This document shows, piece after piece, positions 36,190-46,087 of a stretch of DNA of 64,000 nt. The notes beneath the pieces are model-generated. The model did not search any database. It saw only the letters and a list, made by a program, of their open reading frames with translations, and was not told the DNA's origin. The stretch covers positions 62,001 to 126,000 of the forward strand of contig NZ_AAYC01000011.1 in the NCBI RefSeq assembly GCF_000169455.1, read 5' to 3'. The DNA comes from Roseobacter sp. SK209-2-6 (GTDB lineage: Bacteria; Pseudomonadota; Alphaproteobacteria; Rhodobacterales; Rhodobacteraceae). The first letter of the stretch is position 1. Each line of letters starts with the position of its first letter. The position numbers and the translations under genes are program-made.

Positions 36190-37751
36190 TGACATCCGCG
36201 CTTCCAAAGACTGGTTCCCTGGGGACTGATGCAACGGAACGGCGCATTCAGCAGATCTCCAGCTGGATTTTGGTCCCGCTTCCGGCCCTGGCCGCCTATT
36301 TCTTGAACGATGGTGCGGGATGGTGGTTGTTTGCAACCCTTGGACTGACCTTGGGGGCCTTGGCATTCCTTTCGCAAAAACTGGCGGATTCAACCCGGGA
36401 CTATCTGCTGAGTTTCTGTTTCATCGGACACTGCATTTTGTTCACCGCTTCCCTGAGCGGGCACGCCTGGCAGCTGGATGCGCATATGCTCTTCTTTGCA
36501 GCGCTGGCCATCGTATCAACTCTGGCCAATGCCAATGCGCTGCTCTTTGCAACGGTTCTTGTGGCGCTGCATCATATCTCCTTTAGCTTCCTGTTGCCGA
36601 CCCTGGTCTATCCAAGCGGTGGATTGGCTGAAAACCTGCAGCGTACGGTGTTGCACGCGGGCATTGTCTTGCTGGAATCGGGCGTCTTGCTGATTAGCCT
36701 GCGCAAAAGTGCAGCGGCGGATGCCGCACTAAAGCAACAACAAAAAGCCGCGCAGGAGCAGGCAGAAGCAGCCGCCCGTGCCGAGGCAGAGGCGACACAA
36801 AACAAGAAGGACGCCGAGCGCGTGGTCGGCATCGTTGGGGACCATCTCTGTGATTTGGCAGATGGCCGTTTGGATAGCCGTATTGATGAGGAGTTCCCGG
36901 CAGAATACCGCCTGCTGCAAAAGAACTTCAACGCGACGGTTGATACACTGAAGGAAACGATCGATCAGGTTCTGGATGCAACCCATAGCATCAACAGCGG
37001 GGCAACCGAAATTAGCCAGGCGTCAGAAGATCTGTCCAACCGAACCGAAAGCCAGGCCGCGACTTTGGAACAGACAGCCGCAGCACTGGAGGAACTGACT
37101 GTTTCTGTGAAATCGGCTGCCGAAGGGGCAAAAAGCGTCGAAGCCACCATGGGTGAGGCCAGAGACGAAGCGGTCAACAGTGGGCAGATTGTCAGAGATG
37201 CCGTTTCGGCAATGGGCGAGATCGAAAACTCTGCCACGCAGATTGCGCGCATCATCAGCGTGATCGATGATATTGCCTTTCAGACCAATCTATTGGCCTT
37301 GAATGCCGGGGTGGAAGCTGCCCGCGCCGGTGAGGCAGGCAGAGGCTTTGCCGTGGTCGCGTCCGAGGTACGTGGCCTGGCGCAACGCTCTTCGGATGCA
37401 GCAACCGAGATCAAAACACTGATCCATGAAAGCTCTGAGCATGTTGAGCAGGGGGTCGATCTGGTTGGTAAAGCCGGTGATGCGATTGAGAGCATCGTAG
37501 AACGTGTGAACCAGATCTCTGGACTGGTTTCCAACATCGCCAAAGGTGCCGCTGAGCAATCCATAGGCCTGAGCGAGATCAACACCGGTGTTGGCCAGCT
37601 GGATCACGTGACACAGCAGAATGCGGCCATGGTCGAAGAAGCCAACTCAGCCGGTCACATGCTGCATTCAGATGCTCAGAAGCTTGCGGAACTCGTGGGG
37701 CATTTCTCTTCCGAGAGCTCGGCACATGCAATTTCTGCAGCGGCGGCCTGA
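36177..37751 (+). CDS. Methyl-accepting chemotaxis protein with multi-helix membrane N-terminus
   Basis: About 524 residues. The first 170 contain some six hydrophobic helices with short loops and no periplasmic sensor domain. A charged coiled coil (about 185-220), a HAMP-like segment (about 225-280) and the signalling domain follow, with [23 protein letters not shown] near 360-380. The tip is nearly identical to that of the receptor at 23239. It ends in an Ala-rich tail without the xWxxF tether. The ATG at 36177 lies inside the preceding small gene; an upstream GTG-type start would make the overlap longer. It probably senses membrane state or through the coupled small protein. Confidence 0.88.
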   Translation: MRKLMTSALPKTGSLGTDATERRIQQISSWILVPLPALAAYFLNDGAGWWLFATLGLTLGALAFLSQKLADSTRDYLLSFCFIGHCILFTASLSGHAWQLDAHMLFFAALAIVSTLANANALLFATVLVALHHISFSFLLPTLVYPSGGLAENLQRTVLHAGIVLLESGVLLISLRKSAAADAALKQQQKAAQEQAEAAARAEAEATQNKKDAERVVGIVGDHLCDLADGRLDSRIDEEFPAEYRLLQKNFNATVDTLKETIDQVLDATHSINSGATEISQASEDLSNRTESQAATLEQTAAALEELTVSVKSAAEGAKSVEATMGEARDEAVNSGQIVRDAVSAMGEIENSATQIARIISVIDDIAFQTNLLALNAGVEAARAGEAGRGFAVVASEVRGLAQRSSDAATEIKTLIHESSEHVEQGVDLVGKAGDAIESIVERVNQISGLVSNIAKGAAEQSIGLSEINTGVGQLDHVTQQNAAMVEEANSAGHMLHSDAQKLAELVGHFSSESSAHAISAAAA

Positions 37752-37791
37752 ACTACAGGCTTGCCCGGATCGGGATTGATTGCTCTATGCA

Positions 37792-37830
37792 GCGAAGAAA
37801 CGCCAGTCAGGATCCGTTGCGTTTCTTCGC
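37792..37830 (+). terminator. Terminator-like hairpin after the chemoreceptor
   Basis: GCGAAGAAACGC and GCGTTTCTTCGC pair perfectly over 12 bp around a 15-base loop, 40 bp after the stop. The following bases (AGTCAAAAGCGTTTTAGG) give no clean U-run. Confidence 0.6.
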
Positions 37831-38389
37831 AGTCAAAAGCGTTTTAGGTGGATGCGAAACATCCGCTTGGCCTGTCTGACTGGCAATCATTGTGGATGAG
37901 GGGGCTCAAAGCGTATTCAATCATGAATAGCCGCTCTGATAGGGCGCATCATAAACATGGTTGCGCAATGCAGCTCACGAGCCCTTCTACCAACTACCAT
38001 CCAGTGAGTTGTGCTGTAGTTGTGGGCCTGTTGATCTTCTGATCTCAATGGACGTCTGAGAGTGGGGCCAGTCGAGAGTGGGGGTTGAGCAAAAGTGATT
38101 TGCGGGAGGTTTGCCCCCCGCAACACTTTTTAGGAATGCTTTTGCCGCTCACTCCGAGAGCAAAGCGGTCGTCAGTTCGGCTGTGCGTGTTTTTGCGGCG
38201 GCCAAAGAGTGACGGGCCAAAGACTGGGGTTTACGGGGAACGCGATCCAATCCTGCGCCTTGCCGCACCTCAGCTGGAATATGTTTACCCACCATTTTTT
38301 GTGTTCTAGGGCGGTGCCATTGTTTCGGTGCATGGCCAAGAGTGGCTGGCCGCATTGGAAGCCGCAGGCCAACTGGCCGGACAGGCCGG
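37831..38389. other. Non-coding or decayed intergenic region
   Basis: About 560 bp without a gene I can support. A 7-bp inverted repeat CAACTAC/GTAGTTG lies at 37991-38022. Near 38310-38392 a 25-codon stretch (VHGQEWLAALEAAGQL) without a good start ends on the ATGA of the next broken gene; it may be the remnant of an upstream partner. Confidence 0.45.
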
Positions 38390-38958
38390 ATGACTTTGCT
38401 GCGCGATTTGGCAATCGGCATGGGGCTACTGCTGGCGGAAGGCCCCGCCGCGGCCTAGGATCTGCAGGGGCGTGACACGGCAGGAAACTGGCGTGTCACG
38501 CATTATGGGCCCATGGCATTTGGAAGAGTTTCTGTGATGAGCGCGAAGAAGACGGCTCTTTGAGGCAACGATGCTACATTCGTTGGGTTGATGTTTACGC
38601 CCCAGCGCCTCGGTTAGGCGCATTGTTCACCTTTATGACACCGCAAAAGGAGAGGCTTGGCGGGCATGATGTGAAGTTTGGACCCGAGCCAGGGACCGCC
38701 ATTGTTGCTGATGGTCTTCGGATAGATCTGGATAATGGCACCACCTGGCAGATGACAGATCGTCAATGCCTGCTTTGGGCGGACTGCAGCCTGGAAGCAG
38801 AGGCCCCAGCGCAACTCCTTGAGGCAAAGCTTCAGGGCGGAAGTTTTCATTTTGAGTTTGCTGACAGCCGCGGCCGCCACTTCAATTTGCAATGGCCCTT
38901 GGAGGGGTTTGCGGAGGCTTTTGCAACCTATGAGGCCGAATGGCAACGGCGTCAGTGA
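38390..38958 (+). pseudogene. Broken gene for a secreted protein of unknown family
   Basis: From the ATG at 38390 the frame reads a good signal peptide (MTLLRDLAIGMGLLLAEGPAAA), then TAG at 38456-38458 where the usual cleavage context would have Gln (CAG), then DLQGRDTAGNWRVTHYGPM in the same frame. Near 38513-38530 the coding signal jumps frame and goes on as WKSFCDEREEDGSLRQRCYI and a well-formed domain to 38958 (YAPAPRLGALFTFM, DGLRIDLDNGTTWQM). A nonsense change plus a frameshift explain both breaks. The 3' portion alone has an open frame but no credible start. Confidence 0.65.
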
Positions 38959-39040
38959 CAAATCTACTTTCTATTGTTCCTCAACAAGCAAAAGCCGTCC
39001 CGCTATGGGGGTGGCTGTACTCGTGACCGTGTGAGGTGCG

Positions 39041-39364
39041 TTATTCGCTGTGGAAAATCGCATCTCCCTTGCCGTCTTGAAAGATGAAGAGAACACAGTC
39101 TTCCACACTTATACAAGCGTCGCCATGGAAGGCGTAGGTATTGGCATGATCCGGTACGGCAAATCCGTCTGGCATTTTGAGGTACATAGCACAGGGCCAA
39201 CTGTCACGGTCGCCCCAAAGATTGGACAGCGACATCGGAGTGCCTTCGATCGGGGTCCATTGGATGTCGTCGAATTTGGTCATCAGGCCGGTGTCTGCAA
39301 CAGCGGCAGTGGCCGCGGCGAAGGAAACTGCGGCGGCGGCCACAAGTTTGAAAATACCCTTGAT
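39041..39364 (-). pseudogene. Broken cupin-like secreted protein gene
   Basis: Reading leftward, AAAGGAG stands 5 bases before ATC (39364-39362) where ATG would be expected. What follows (KGIFKLVAAAAVSFAAATAAVA) is an ideal signal peptide, so the start codon appears to be lost. The mature part begins like DUF4437-type cupins (FDDIQWTPIEGTPMSLSNLW, PDGFAVPDHANTY) and then goes straight to HGDACISVEDCVLFIFQ. The roughly 30-40 residues that normally complete the metal-binding barrel are missing, in frame. An ATG at 39445 stays in frame but would add an implausible leader. Divergent from a broken LysR gene. Confidence 0.6.
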
Positions 39365-39498
39365 TTGAGCTCCTTTAGCAATGACGGCCAGCGACGGAGT
39401 GCCGTTGACGGGCCGGGCGAAGTTGATGGGATTGAACCTAAGCAAATGGCAGAGGAGCTAAATATGCAGCGCTGCAACCAACTGTTTCGGAGTTGCCG

Positions 39499-40339
39499 AT
39501 GAAACTGACGAGCGATGATCTGATGGTGGTGTTGGCTCTGTGTTGCGAGGGGACACTTGAACGGGCCGGGTTGTTTCCGGATCGGGATGTCTCATCAGTA
39601 TTTCGGGCCATCAAACGGATCGAGACAAAGGTCGGAGCACCGCTTTTCTCCCGCTCAAAGACCGGATTCGAGCCCTTTCCCGCAGCCGCAGAACTGGCTG
39701 AACGGGGGCGTGAAATCAGTGAATCCCTGTCTCATGCGGATCGGATCTGTTCTGGTCTGGAAGAGCAGCTGACCGGGCGGTTACGCATCACGACAACGGA
39801 CGTTCTTTTGGAGCACTTTATCCTGCCGAACTTGGCACAGTTCAGGCGCGAGGTGCCGCAGATCGAAATTGAATTCAGCACCAGCAACCAGTTTGCGAAA
39901 CTCTGGGAACGTGGCTTTGATCTGGCTGTGCGCCCCTCGTCCAACCCGCCAGGTCAACTGCTTGGACAGTTCCTGACCCGGTTGGGATTTGTTGCGGTCG
40001 GTGGGCCAGGCTATATGGCGGCAGATCGGGGATCTGGATTGGCTGATCCCGGGTAGCGGGCTGGCACAGCACCCTATCCGCAGGTGGTTTGCCAGAAACG
40101 CTGTCCCCAGCGCCTCCGTTACCAGTCTTGATTTCATGAACCTCATGATCAAAGCGGTCCGGGAGGATCTGGGTGTTTCTTTGCTGCCGGATCTTCCTGC
40201 CCTGACCGAGGGGTTGCACAAAATCGAGGGGCTGGAGGTCACAGAGACCTCTGAAATCTGGTGCCTTTATCATTCCAGCAACCGTGGGAATCCTCTGATT
40301 CAGGCCTTTGTCAAATTCATGAAACGCGCCATGGCTTGA
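39499..40339 (+). pseudogene. Frameshifted LysR-family regulator
   Basis: From ATG 39499 the product has a LysR helix-turn-helix (about 8-60) and the first part of the substrate-binding domain (LRITTTDVLLEHFILPNLAQ), as far as VGGPGYMA. It then runs into another frame and stops at 40056. The continuation is in a second frame from about 40022 (GDLDWLIPGSGLAQHPIRRWF, DLGVSLLPDLPALTEG) to the stop at 40339. The two parts add to about 278 residues, some 20 short, so a small deletion caused the frameshift. It is divergent from the broken cupin gene, its likely former target. Confidence 0.75.
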
Positions 40340-40388
40340 TGCAACAATGGGGCCAGAGGCAGCAAACGCGACCTGACCTCTCCGTTGA

Positions 40389-40757
40389 TCAGGCCTGTTT
40401 TTGCGTCTGGGTCATCGCGTCAAAATTCTCGATGACCCAGTTGTCGAGGGTGCCGATTACCTGAGCCAGAGACAGCCCAAGCGGGGACAGGCGGTAGTCC
40501 ACCCGAGGCGGGACTTCGCCATAGTCCTGGCGGATCACCAGATTGTACTCCTCCAGCCTTTTTAGGGTCTGAGTTAGCATTTTCTGCGAGATTCCCTCAA
40601 TCGCACGCATCAATTCGGCGTTGCGCATCGGCCCCTCCAGCAAGAGGGGGATGACCAGTAAAGACCACTTATCCCCGATCACAGCGATGATCTGGCGCGA
40701 CGGGCAGAGAGCGATATAGGGGTCAGGCTTGATATCAAGCATATGTGAAAATCCCAT
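40389..40757 (-). CDS. HxlR-family transcriptional regulator
   Basis: About 122 residues, a MarR-like winged helix (about 15-105) with the HxlR pattern CPSRQIIAVIGDKWSLLVIPLLLEGP cut by the first helix, ISQKMLTQTLKRLE and RVDYRLSPLGLSL. HxlR proteins often sense reactive electrophiles or redox state, sometimes through the N-terminal Cys (CPSR, present here). The start is uncertain: ATG 40757, ATG 40742 or TTG 40766; none has a strong ribosome site. Divergent from the metallo-hydrolase, its likely target. Confidence 0.85.
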   Translation of the reverse strand: MGFSHMLDIKPDPYIALCPSRQIIAVIGDKWSLLVIPLLLEGPMRNAELMRAIEGISQKMLTQTLKRLEEYNLVIRQDYGEVPPRVDYRLSPLGLSLAQVIGTLDNWVIENFDAMTQTQKQA

Positions 40758-40898
40758 AGGAACCAAAAGGTGCGTACTTCTTCTGTGGTGCCCTTGATCT
40801 TATCCTCTGATTCAATCGATGCAAGCCACGGATGCAGTTCGGCCGCGCTGCCTGCGTCATCCGGATTGGCTTGCGAAAGAATTGCAAGGAGATCAATG

Positions 40899-41864
40899 AT
40901 GACATCACTGACACGCAGACAGGTTTTTGGAACCGCCGCCGCTGCCGCTGCTGCAACCACTTTGTCAGGTGCGGCTTCGGCCAAGGCGCCACGCGCAACC
41001 GGTCAGGCACCGGGATTTTATCGTCGCAAGGTGGGGGAGGCCCAGGTCACGGCCCTGCTAGACGGCTATATTGATGTTGCCCATGGGTTCTGGACCGGGA
41101 TTGAGCAAGCCACCGTTGAAGAGTTGGCAGCCGCCGCCGGCCTTCCCGACAATGGCTCTATTAGGATTGGTGTAACCTCTTATCTGATCAATCAGGGCGA
41201 TCGCCTGGTTCTGGTCGATACTGGCTCGGCGGATCTGTTTGGCCCGACCGCGGGAAAATTCCTTTCTGCGCTGGCAGCGGCGGGCCATACACCGGATCAG
41301 GTGGATGACATTCTGATCACCCACATGCACCCGGACCATATCGGGGCCCTGCTGGAAAACGGCGCCGCAGTTTTCCCGAATGCACAGATCCACGTCGCCA
41401 GACTGGAGTTCGACCATTGGACATCGACAACCGCTCAGTCCAATGCGCCTGATTTCGCCAGACCCTGGTTTGATGCGGCGCTCGGCGTAAAGGCGGCCTA
41501 TGACGGACGCCTCAATGTCTTCTCTGGCGCTCCCGAAGTGCTCCCAGGGCTTACGGCGGTGCCACTTCATGGGCATACCCCCGGCCATAGCGGCTATCGC
41601 CTGTCGTCCCGTGGTGAAGATCTGTTGATCTGGGGGGATGCCTGCGGCATCGCATCAGTGCAGTTCGAGCACCCCGAAGCGGGTCTGGCCTTTGACGTTG
41701 ATGGGGCCACTGGAAAGGCAACACGTGCCAAGCTGTTGGATATGGCCGCTGGTGAGGGTGTTCTGGTTGCATCGGCGCACCTGCCGTTTCCCAGTTTTGG
41801 CCGTGTGTTGCGCGCCGGGGAGGCATATGCCTGGCAGCCCGGCGAATACCGTTTTGAGGTCTGA
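40899..41864 (+). CDS. Exported metallo-beta-lactamase-fold hydrolase
   Basis: About 321 residues. A twin-arginine-type signal (MTSLTRRQVFG, Ala-rich core) points to the periplasm. Zinc ligands: HMHPDH (THMHPDHIGAL), a His in HGHTPGHSGY and an Asp in WGDACG. Lactonases, sulfatases and glyoxalase-like enzymes share this fold; the substrate cannot be told. I use ATG 40899, 7 bases after AAGGAG, rather than long upstream extensions. Its neighbour HxlR gene probably controls it. Confidence 0.87.
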   Translation: MTSLTRRQVFGTAAAAAAATTLSGAASAKAPRATGQAPGFYRRKVGEAQVTALLDGYIDVAHGFWTGIEQATVEELAAAAGLPDNGSIRIGVTSYLINQGDRLVLVDTGSADLFGPTAGKFLSALAAAGHTPDQVDDILITHMHPDHIGALLENGAAVFPNAQIHVARLEFDHWTSTTAQSNAPDFARPWFDAALGVKAAYDGRLNVFSGAPEVLPGLTAVPLHGHTPGHSGYRLSSRGEDLLIWGDACGIASVQFEHPEAGLAFDVDGATGKATRAKLLDMAAGEGVLVASAHLPFPSFGRVLRAGEAYAWQPGEYRFEV

Positions 41865-41900
41865 TTGAACCTTTCAGTGATCCATCAGGTTTTCCCGATT

Positions 41901-41923
41901 GGAGCAGGCCTTGTGCCTGCTCC
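41901..41923 (+). terminator. Hairpin after the metallo-hydrolase gene
   Basis: GGAGCAGGC and GCCTGCTCC form a perfect 9-bp stem around CTTGT. Only CTTCATCT follows, so termination strength is uncertain. It lies 36 bp after the stop. Confidence 0.5.
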
Positions 41924-41944
41924 CTTCATCTCGATGAGGCAATC

Positions 41945-42871
41945 ATGATGAGCAGCATCCCGAGACGTGGCCTGTGTCAAGGCCAATGGCATGCGGATCT
42001 AAACACTATGCCGGACCGCAACAGCGACTTTCAGCAGAGTTTTAAAACGCCAGCGGCCCGGGTTGAGATCGACATTGATCGTTTGCGCCAGCGGCCAGAG
42101 AGCTATCAACTCTATGCCGCCAAGGCCTGTCCCTTTGCCCATCGTGTGCTGATGATGCTGGCCCTTTTGCCGGACGCTAAAATCGGCGTGACCCATTGTG
42201 CTCCTTGGTTGGGGCACCCGCAGGGTTGGACATTTGAGGCCGGAGCGACCTCACCCATAGGAGGTCAATATCTCTGGCAGGTCTACACTGCATCTGACCC
42301 AGCCTATTCCGGGCGAGTAACTGTGCCTGTGCTATGGGATTGTGACGCTCAGGCCATCGCTTCAGCGGAGTCGCTGGACATCATTCAAGCGCTGGCGATA
42401 GCGTTTGGCCCACATCTTATTCCCAATGAGACGGGTTTTGCAGAACTATGCGATTGGATCCACGATGCTCTGAATGTGGGGGTCTACAAGGTTGGATTTG
42501 CCACCACTCAGCAAGACTATGATGCTGCCATTGCGGCACTTGAGGATACGCTGCAGCAGGTCAGCACGCTGGTCTGCGATGGCTATGCCTATGGTGATAG
42601 CCCGACATTAGCCGATCTCATGATTTTTGCCACAGGCATAAGGTTTGACGTGGCCTATCAAGGTGCGTTCCAAATCCAGCATCGGCGTTGGAGCGATGAC
42701 TCCAGCCTGAGTGCCCATTTGAAACGTGTTGCTCAGCTGGAAGGCATTGCAGAAACCGTGGCAGTTGACGACTATCGCAGGCACTACTTTGATGAGATTG
42801 GTTTTCCAATCCGCCACACGATGGATGACGGGCACTACATTATACCCTTTACCCCAGATCCGTTCGCGTGA
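41945..42871 (+). CDS. Xi-class glutathione S-transferase (glutathionyl-hydroquinone reductase type)
   Basis: 308 residues. The Xi-class catalytic motif CPxAHR is present as CPFAHR with Cys62; most members have CPWAHR. FEAGATSPIGGQYLWQVYTASDP matches the substrate loop of the family (kept in two parts around Gly), and ADLMIFATGIRFD lies in the C-terminal helical domain. Members reduce S-glutathionyl-hydroquinones with glutathione. Start at the first ATG (41945) after GAGG; a later ATG at 42008 is possible. Transcribed alone toward the Lrp gene. Confidence 0.82.
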   Translation: MMSSIPRRGLCQGQWHADLNTMPDRNSDFQQSFKTPAARVEIDIDRLRQRPESYQLYAAKACPFAHRVLMMLALLPDAKIGVTHCAPWLGHPQGWTFEAGATSPIGGQYLWQVYTASDPAYSGRVTVPVLWDCDAQAIASAESLDIIQALAIAFGPHLIPNETGFAELCDWIHDALNVGVYKVGFATTQQDYDAAIAALEDTLQQVSTLVCDGYAYGDSPTLADLMIFATGIRFDVAYQGAFQIQHRRWSDDSSLSAHLKRVAQLEGIAETVAVDDYRRHYFDEIGFPIRHTMDDGHYIIPFTPDPFA

Positions 42872-42939
42872 GGGCGAGACGGGGGTATAAAGCACTAGTG
42901 TCGAAGACCTTAGGCTTGTTTTGCTAGGCCCGCTACCTA

Positions 42940-43395
42940 CTATAACATTGGGAAAACACTGGTCTTTTTCACGACCCCGTAGACGAAACTGCTATCAATT
43001 GATCCGACCCCACCGATCGAGTGCAGCTTGTTGCGGATGAAATCCTCATAGGCACCCAGCCCGGATACCATGACCTTCAGGAAATAGTCCGTTCCGCCGG
43101 TCAGCATGAAGCACTCGAGCACCTCGTCGAATAAAGCAATTTTCCGCTCAAAGTGTTGAACCGCATCACCGTTGTGATGCTCCAGTCGGACATTCACAAA
43201 CGCAACAATGGGCAAACCATAGGCAACCGGATCAACATCCGCGCTATAGCTTTTTATGGCTCCCGTGGTCTCCAAATTACGCAAGCGTCTTAAGCAAGGA
43301 GAGGGCGAGAGGCCGACCTTCTCGGCCAAATCTTGATTCGTGATACGCCCTTCCGATTGCAGGGTTCTCAATATTTGGCGGTCAATCTGATCCAT
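42940..43395 (-). CDS. mdeR: Lrp/AsnC-family regulator of the methionine-degradation cluster
   Basis: A 151-residue regulator: helix-turn-helix (LAEKVGLSPSPCLRRLRNLE) and a RAM domain (FMLTGGTDYFLKVMV). The GAGGAG site 6 bases upstream supports the ATG at 43395. It is divergent from methionine gamma-lyase. In P. putida the Lrp-like MdeR beside mdeA and mdeB activates them in response to methionine; the same arrangement here is the basis for the name. Confidence 0.85.
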   Translation of the reverse strand: MDQIDRQILRTLQSEGRITNQDLAEKVGLSPSPCLRRLRNLETTGAIKSYSADVDPVAYGLPIVAFVNVRLEHHNGDAVQHFERKIALFDEVLECFMLTGGTDYFLKVMVSGLGAYEDFIRNKLHSIGGVGSIDSSFVYGVVKKTSVFPML

Positions 43396-43509
43396 CCTTT
43401 GCTCCTCGTTGGCATAATCTGCCATTTTTCATATCAACTTGAGCATAGTTCGCAATAAAATTTCCCTCAGCCTGTGCGCAAATTTCGTTGTCCACATGAG
43501 GAGCAACAA

Positions 43510-44709
43510 ATGACCACTTCACAGGGTTTCGCCACGCGAGCAATCCATCACGGGTATGATCCACAGGAAAACGAGGGCGCTTTGACGCCGCCGATCCACA
43601 TGACATCAACCTTTGCCTTTGAAAGCGCTGAAGCTGGCGGGGCGATGTTTGCAGGTGAAGCATCCGGTCATTTTTATTCACGGATTTCCAACCCAACGCT
43701 TGATCTGTTGGAACAACGCATGGCGACCCTGGAAGGCGCCGAAGCTGGGCTGGGCACGGCTTCTGGTATGGGGGCAATCACCTCAACCCTCTGGTCTCTG
43801 GTCCGCGCGGGCGATGAGGTGATCATCGACAAGACGCTCTATGGCTGCACATTTGCCTTCTTGACCCATGGTCTTACCCGGTTTGATGTTTCGGTGCGTC
43901 CGGTGGACATGACGGACCCATCCAACCTGGAAGAGGTTATCAGTGATCGCACACGTGTGGTCTATTTCGAGACACCGGCGAACCCAAACAACCGGCTGGT
44001 GGATATCGCTGCGATTTCGAAAATTGCGCATCGAGCGGGGGCCAAAGTCGTTGTTGATAACACCTATGCAACCCCGGTGCAGACCCGCCCGATCGAGCAT
44101 GGCGCGGATATCGTCGTGCATTCTGCAACCAAATATCTGGGTGGCCACGGCGATTTGATTGCCGGGATTGTGGTAGGCTCCGCGGAAGACATCACCAATA
44201 TTCGTCTGGTCGGATTGAAAGACATGACTGGCGCGGTGATGGCGCCGATGACCGCAATGCTGGTTATGCGCGGCCTCAAGACCCTGCAGCTAAGGGTTGA
44301 GCGGCACTGCAAATCTGCATTGGAAGTTGCCCAGGCGTTGGAGGCACACCCGGCGGTGGCCAAGGTCTATTATCCTGGGCTAGCGAGCTTCGAACAGGGT
44401 GATCTGGCGCGGCGTCAGATGGCCAATTTCGGTGGCATGATCCCATTTGAAGTTGTCGGCGGCAAAGAGGGCGGCATTGCCTTTATGAACAGGCTGTCCA
44501 TGATCCAGCGGGCTGTCAGCCTGGGGGACGCGGAAAGCCTGATCCAGCATCCCGCCTCCATGACACATTCGACCTATACCCCGGAAGAACGCGCGAAACA
44601 CGGTATCGGCGAAGGTCTGCTACGGCTCTCCGTCGGTCTGGAGGACGTCGATGACATCCTGAGCGATCTGATGCGCGCTTTGGGACAGCATAACAGCGCA
44701 GCCGCCTAA
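43510..44709 (+). CDS. megL: Methionine gamma-lyase
   Basis: A 399-residue PLP enzyme of the gamma family splitting L-methionine to methanethiol, 2-oxobutyrate and ammonia. PLP lysine: Lys208 in HSATKYLGGH. Tyr111 and Cys113 in LYGCTFAF are the residues that separate methionine gamma-lyase from cystathionine lyases, which usually lack this Cys. YSRISNPT binds the phosphate of the neighbouring subunit. The ATG at 43510 follows GAGGAG. First gene of a run that continues to the E3 gene at 52371. Confidence 0.9.
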   Translation: MTTSQGFATRAIHHGYDPQENEGALTPPIHMTSTFAFESAEAGGAMFAGEASGHFYSRISNPTLDLLEQRMATLEGAEAGLGTASGMGAITSTLWSLVRAGDEVIIDKTLYGCTFAFLTHGLTRFDVSVRPVDMTDPSNLEEVISDRTRVVYFETPANPNNRLVDIAAISKIAHRAGAKVVVDNTYATPVQTRPIEHGADIVVHSATKYLGGHGDLIAGIVVGSAEDITNIRLVGLKDMTGAVMAPMTAMLVMRGLKTLQLRVERHCKSALEVAQALEAHPAVAKVYYPGLASFEQGDLARRQMANFGGMIPFEVVGGKEGGIAFMNRLSMIQRAVSLGDAESLIQHPASMTHSTYTPEERAKHGIGEGLLRLSVGLEDVDDILSDLMRALGQHNSAAA

Positions 44710-44737
44710 GGCTTCCCAAACCGGATTGGAGAGCAAG

Positions 44738-46087
44738 ATGACAACTACAGAAATTAGAGGCGACCATTCCAGCAAGGCGCCAAACAGAACTCAGGACAGC
44801 TGGCTGGACACTCTTGAGCGCAAACGTCAGGCCGGCCCATTCATGGGGGCTGATCATGTCAACTCCTTGGGTTTGTCAACATGCGCAGTTCATGCCGGGA
44901 CCCATGATGACCCGCGTACGGGCGCCGTTGGCACCCCGATCTATCAAACATCAACCTTTGTGCTGAACGACGATCAGTATGAATCGGTCGAAGGTGGTTT
45001 TGCCCGTGATCGCTTTATCTACAGTCGCTATGGAAACCCTTCCCAATGGGCCGTCCAAGAGAAGCTGGCTGCACTGGAAGGTGCTGAATCTGCGATTGTC
45101 TTCAGCTCTGGCATGGCGGCCATCACCGCCGGCGTCCTGGCGATGGTTGACAAGGGGGCACATGTGGTCGCGGCGAGCGACCTTTATGGGGGCACCTACA
45201 ATCTGTTCAATCAAGAGTTTCCATCCTTTGGGATGTCAGCGACGCTGGTGGATTCCTATGATCTGGACGCCATCGAAGAAGCAATTCAGCCCAACACTCA
45301 GGCATTGTATTTCGAAGCAATAACCAACCCGGTTTTGAAGGTTGTGAACATCCCGGCCTTGGTTGAGATCGCAAAACGTCACAATCTTCGCCTGATTGTT
45401 GATAGCACCTTTGCGCCGCCACCTGTGATGCGCCCGCTGGAGTTGGGGGTCGACTTGGTCATCCATTCTGCCTCCAAATATCTGAATGGGCATTCTGATT
45501 TGATCGCAGGCGTCGTGGCCGGCCCACGTAAGCTGGTTGATACGGTCTGGCCCAGGCTCCTGAACTTTGGCGGGTCACTAGATCCACATGCCTGTTTCTT
45601 GCTGGAACGCGGATTGAAAACCCTACCAATCCGCATGCGCGCCCATGAAGAAAGCGCCACGGCCCTGGCCAAGTTCCTGGAAAGCCACCCGATGGTGGAA
45701 AAGGTGCTCTATCCCATGTTGCCAAGCCATCCCGATCATGCCCTGGCCAAAAGCTTGATGAAGATGGGAACGGGCAATGTGACCTTCTTTGTCAAAGGCG
45801 GCGACATGGCGGCGCTGGCTTTGCTGGACCACCTGAACCTCCCAAAACAGGCCACTAGTCTGGGTGGAGTCGAAAGCCTGATTAGCCTGCCTTTCAATTC
45901 TTCTCAGGCAACCATGACCTCCAAGCAACGGGCTGAAATCGGGATTGATCCCGGCTGCGTCCGCTTATCTGTTGGCATCGAAGATGCCGCTGATCTTATT
46001 CAAGATTTTGACCAGGCTTTGAAGCGGATCTCAAGGGAGATCCCCACTCAACCTGCTGAAAATAAGGAAATATCCCATGCGAAATAG
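44738..46087 (+). CDS. Second gamma-family PLP lyase (cystathionine gamma-lyase/synthase-like)
   Basis: A 449-residue enzyme, about 50 residues longer than usual because of an N-terminal extension before LGLSTCAVHAGTHDDP. PLP lysine in HSASKYLNGHSD, YSRYGNPSQ for phosphate binding. The active-site loop reads DLYGGTYNLF: Gly replaces the Cys of methionine gamma-lyase, so substrate preference probably differs (cystathionine, homocysteine, O-acylhomoserine or S-methyl derivatives). It starts 28 bp after megL with GGAGAG, and its end overlaps the OsmC gene by 11 bp. Confidence 0.87.
   Translation: MTTTEIRGDHSSKAPNRTQDSWLDTLERKRQAGPFMGADHVNSLGLSTCAVHAGTHDDPRTGAVGTPIYQTSTFVLNDDQYESVEGGFARDRFIYSRYGNPSQWAVQEKLAALEGAESAIVFSSGMAAITAGVLAMVDKGAHVVAASDLYGGTYNLFNQEFPSFGMSATLVDSYDLDAIEEAIQPNTQALYFEAITNPVLKVVNIPALVEIAKRHNLRLIVDSTFAPPPVMRPLELGVDLVIHSASKYLNGHSDLIAGVVAGPRKLVDTVWPRLLNFGGSLDPHACFLLERGLKTLPIRMRAHEESATALAKFLESHPMVEKVLYPMLPSHPDHALAKSLMKMGTGNVTFFVKGGDMAALALLDHLNLPKQATSLGGVESLISLPFNSSQATMTSKQRAEIGIDPGCVRLSVGIEDAADLIQDFDQALKRISREIPTQPAENKEISHAK

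Noticed and set aside
38560-38958. The 132-codon frame as an intact gene
   Set aside because: It has no credible start. The matching signal peptide and N-terminal part are in another frame just upstream, so I call the whole a pseudogene.
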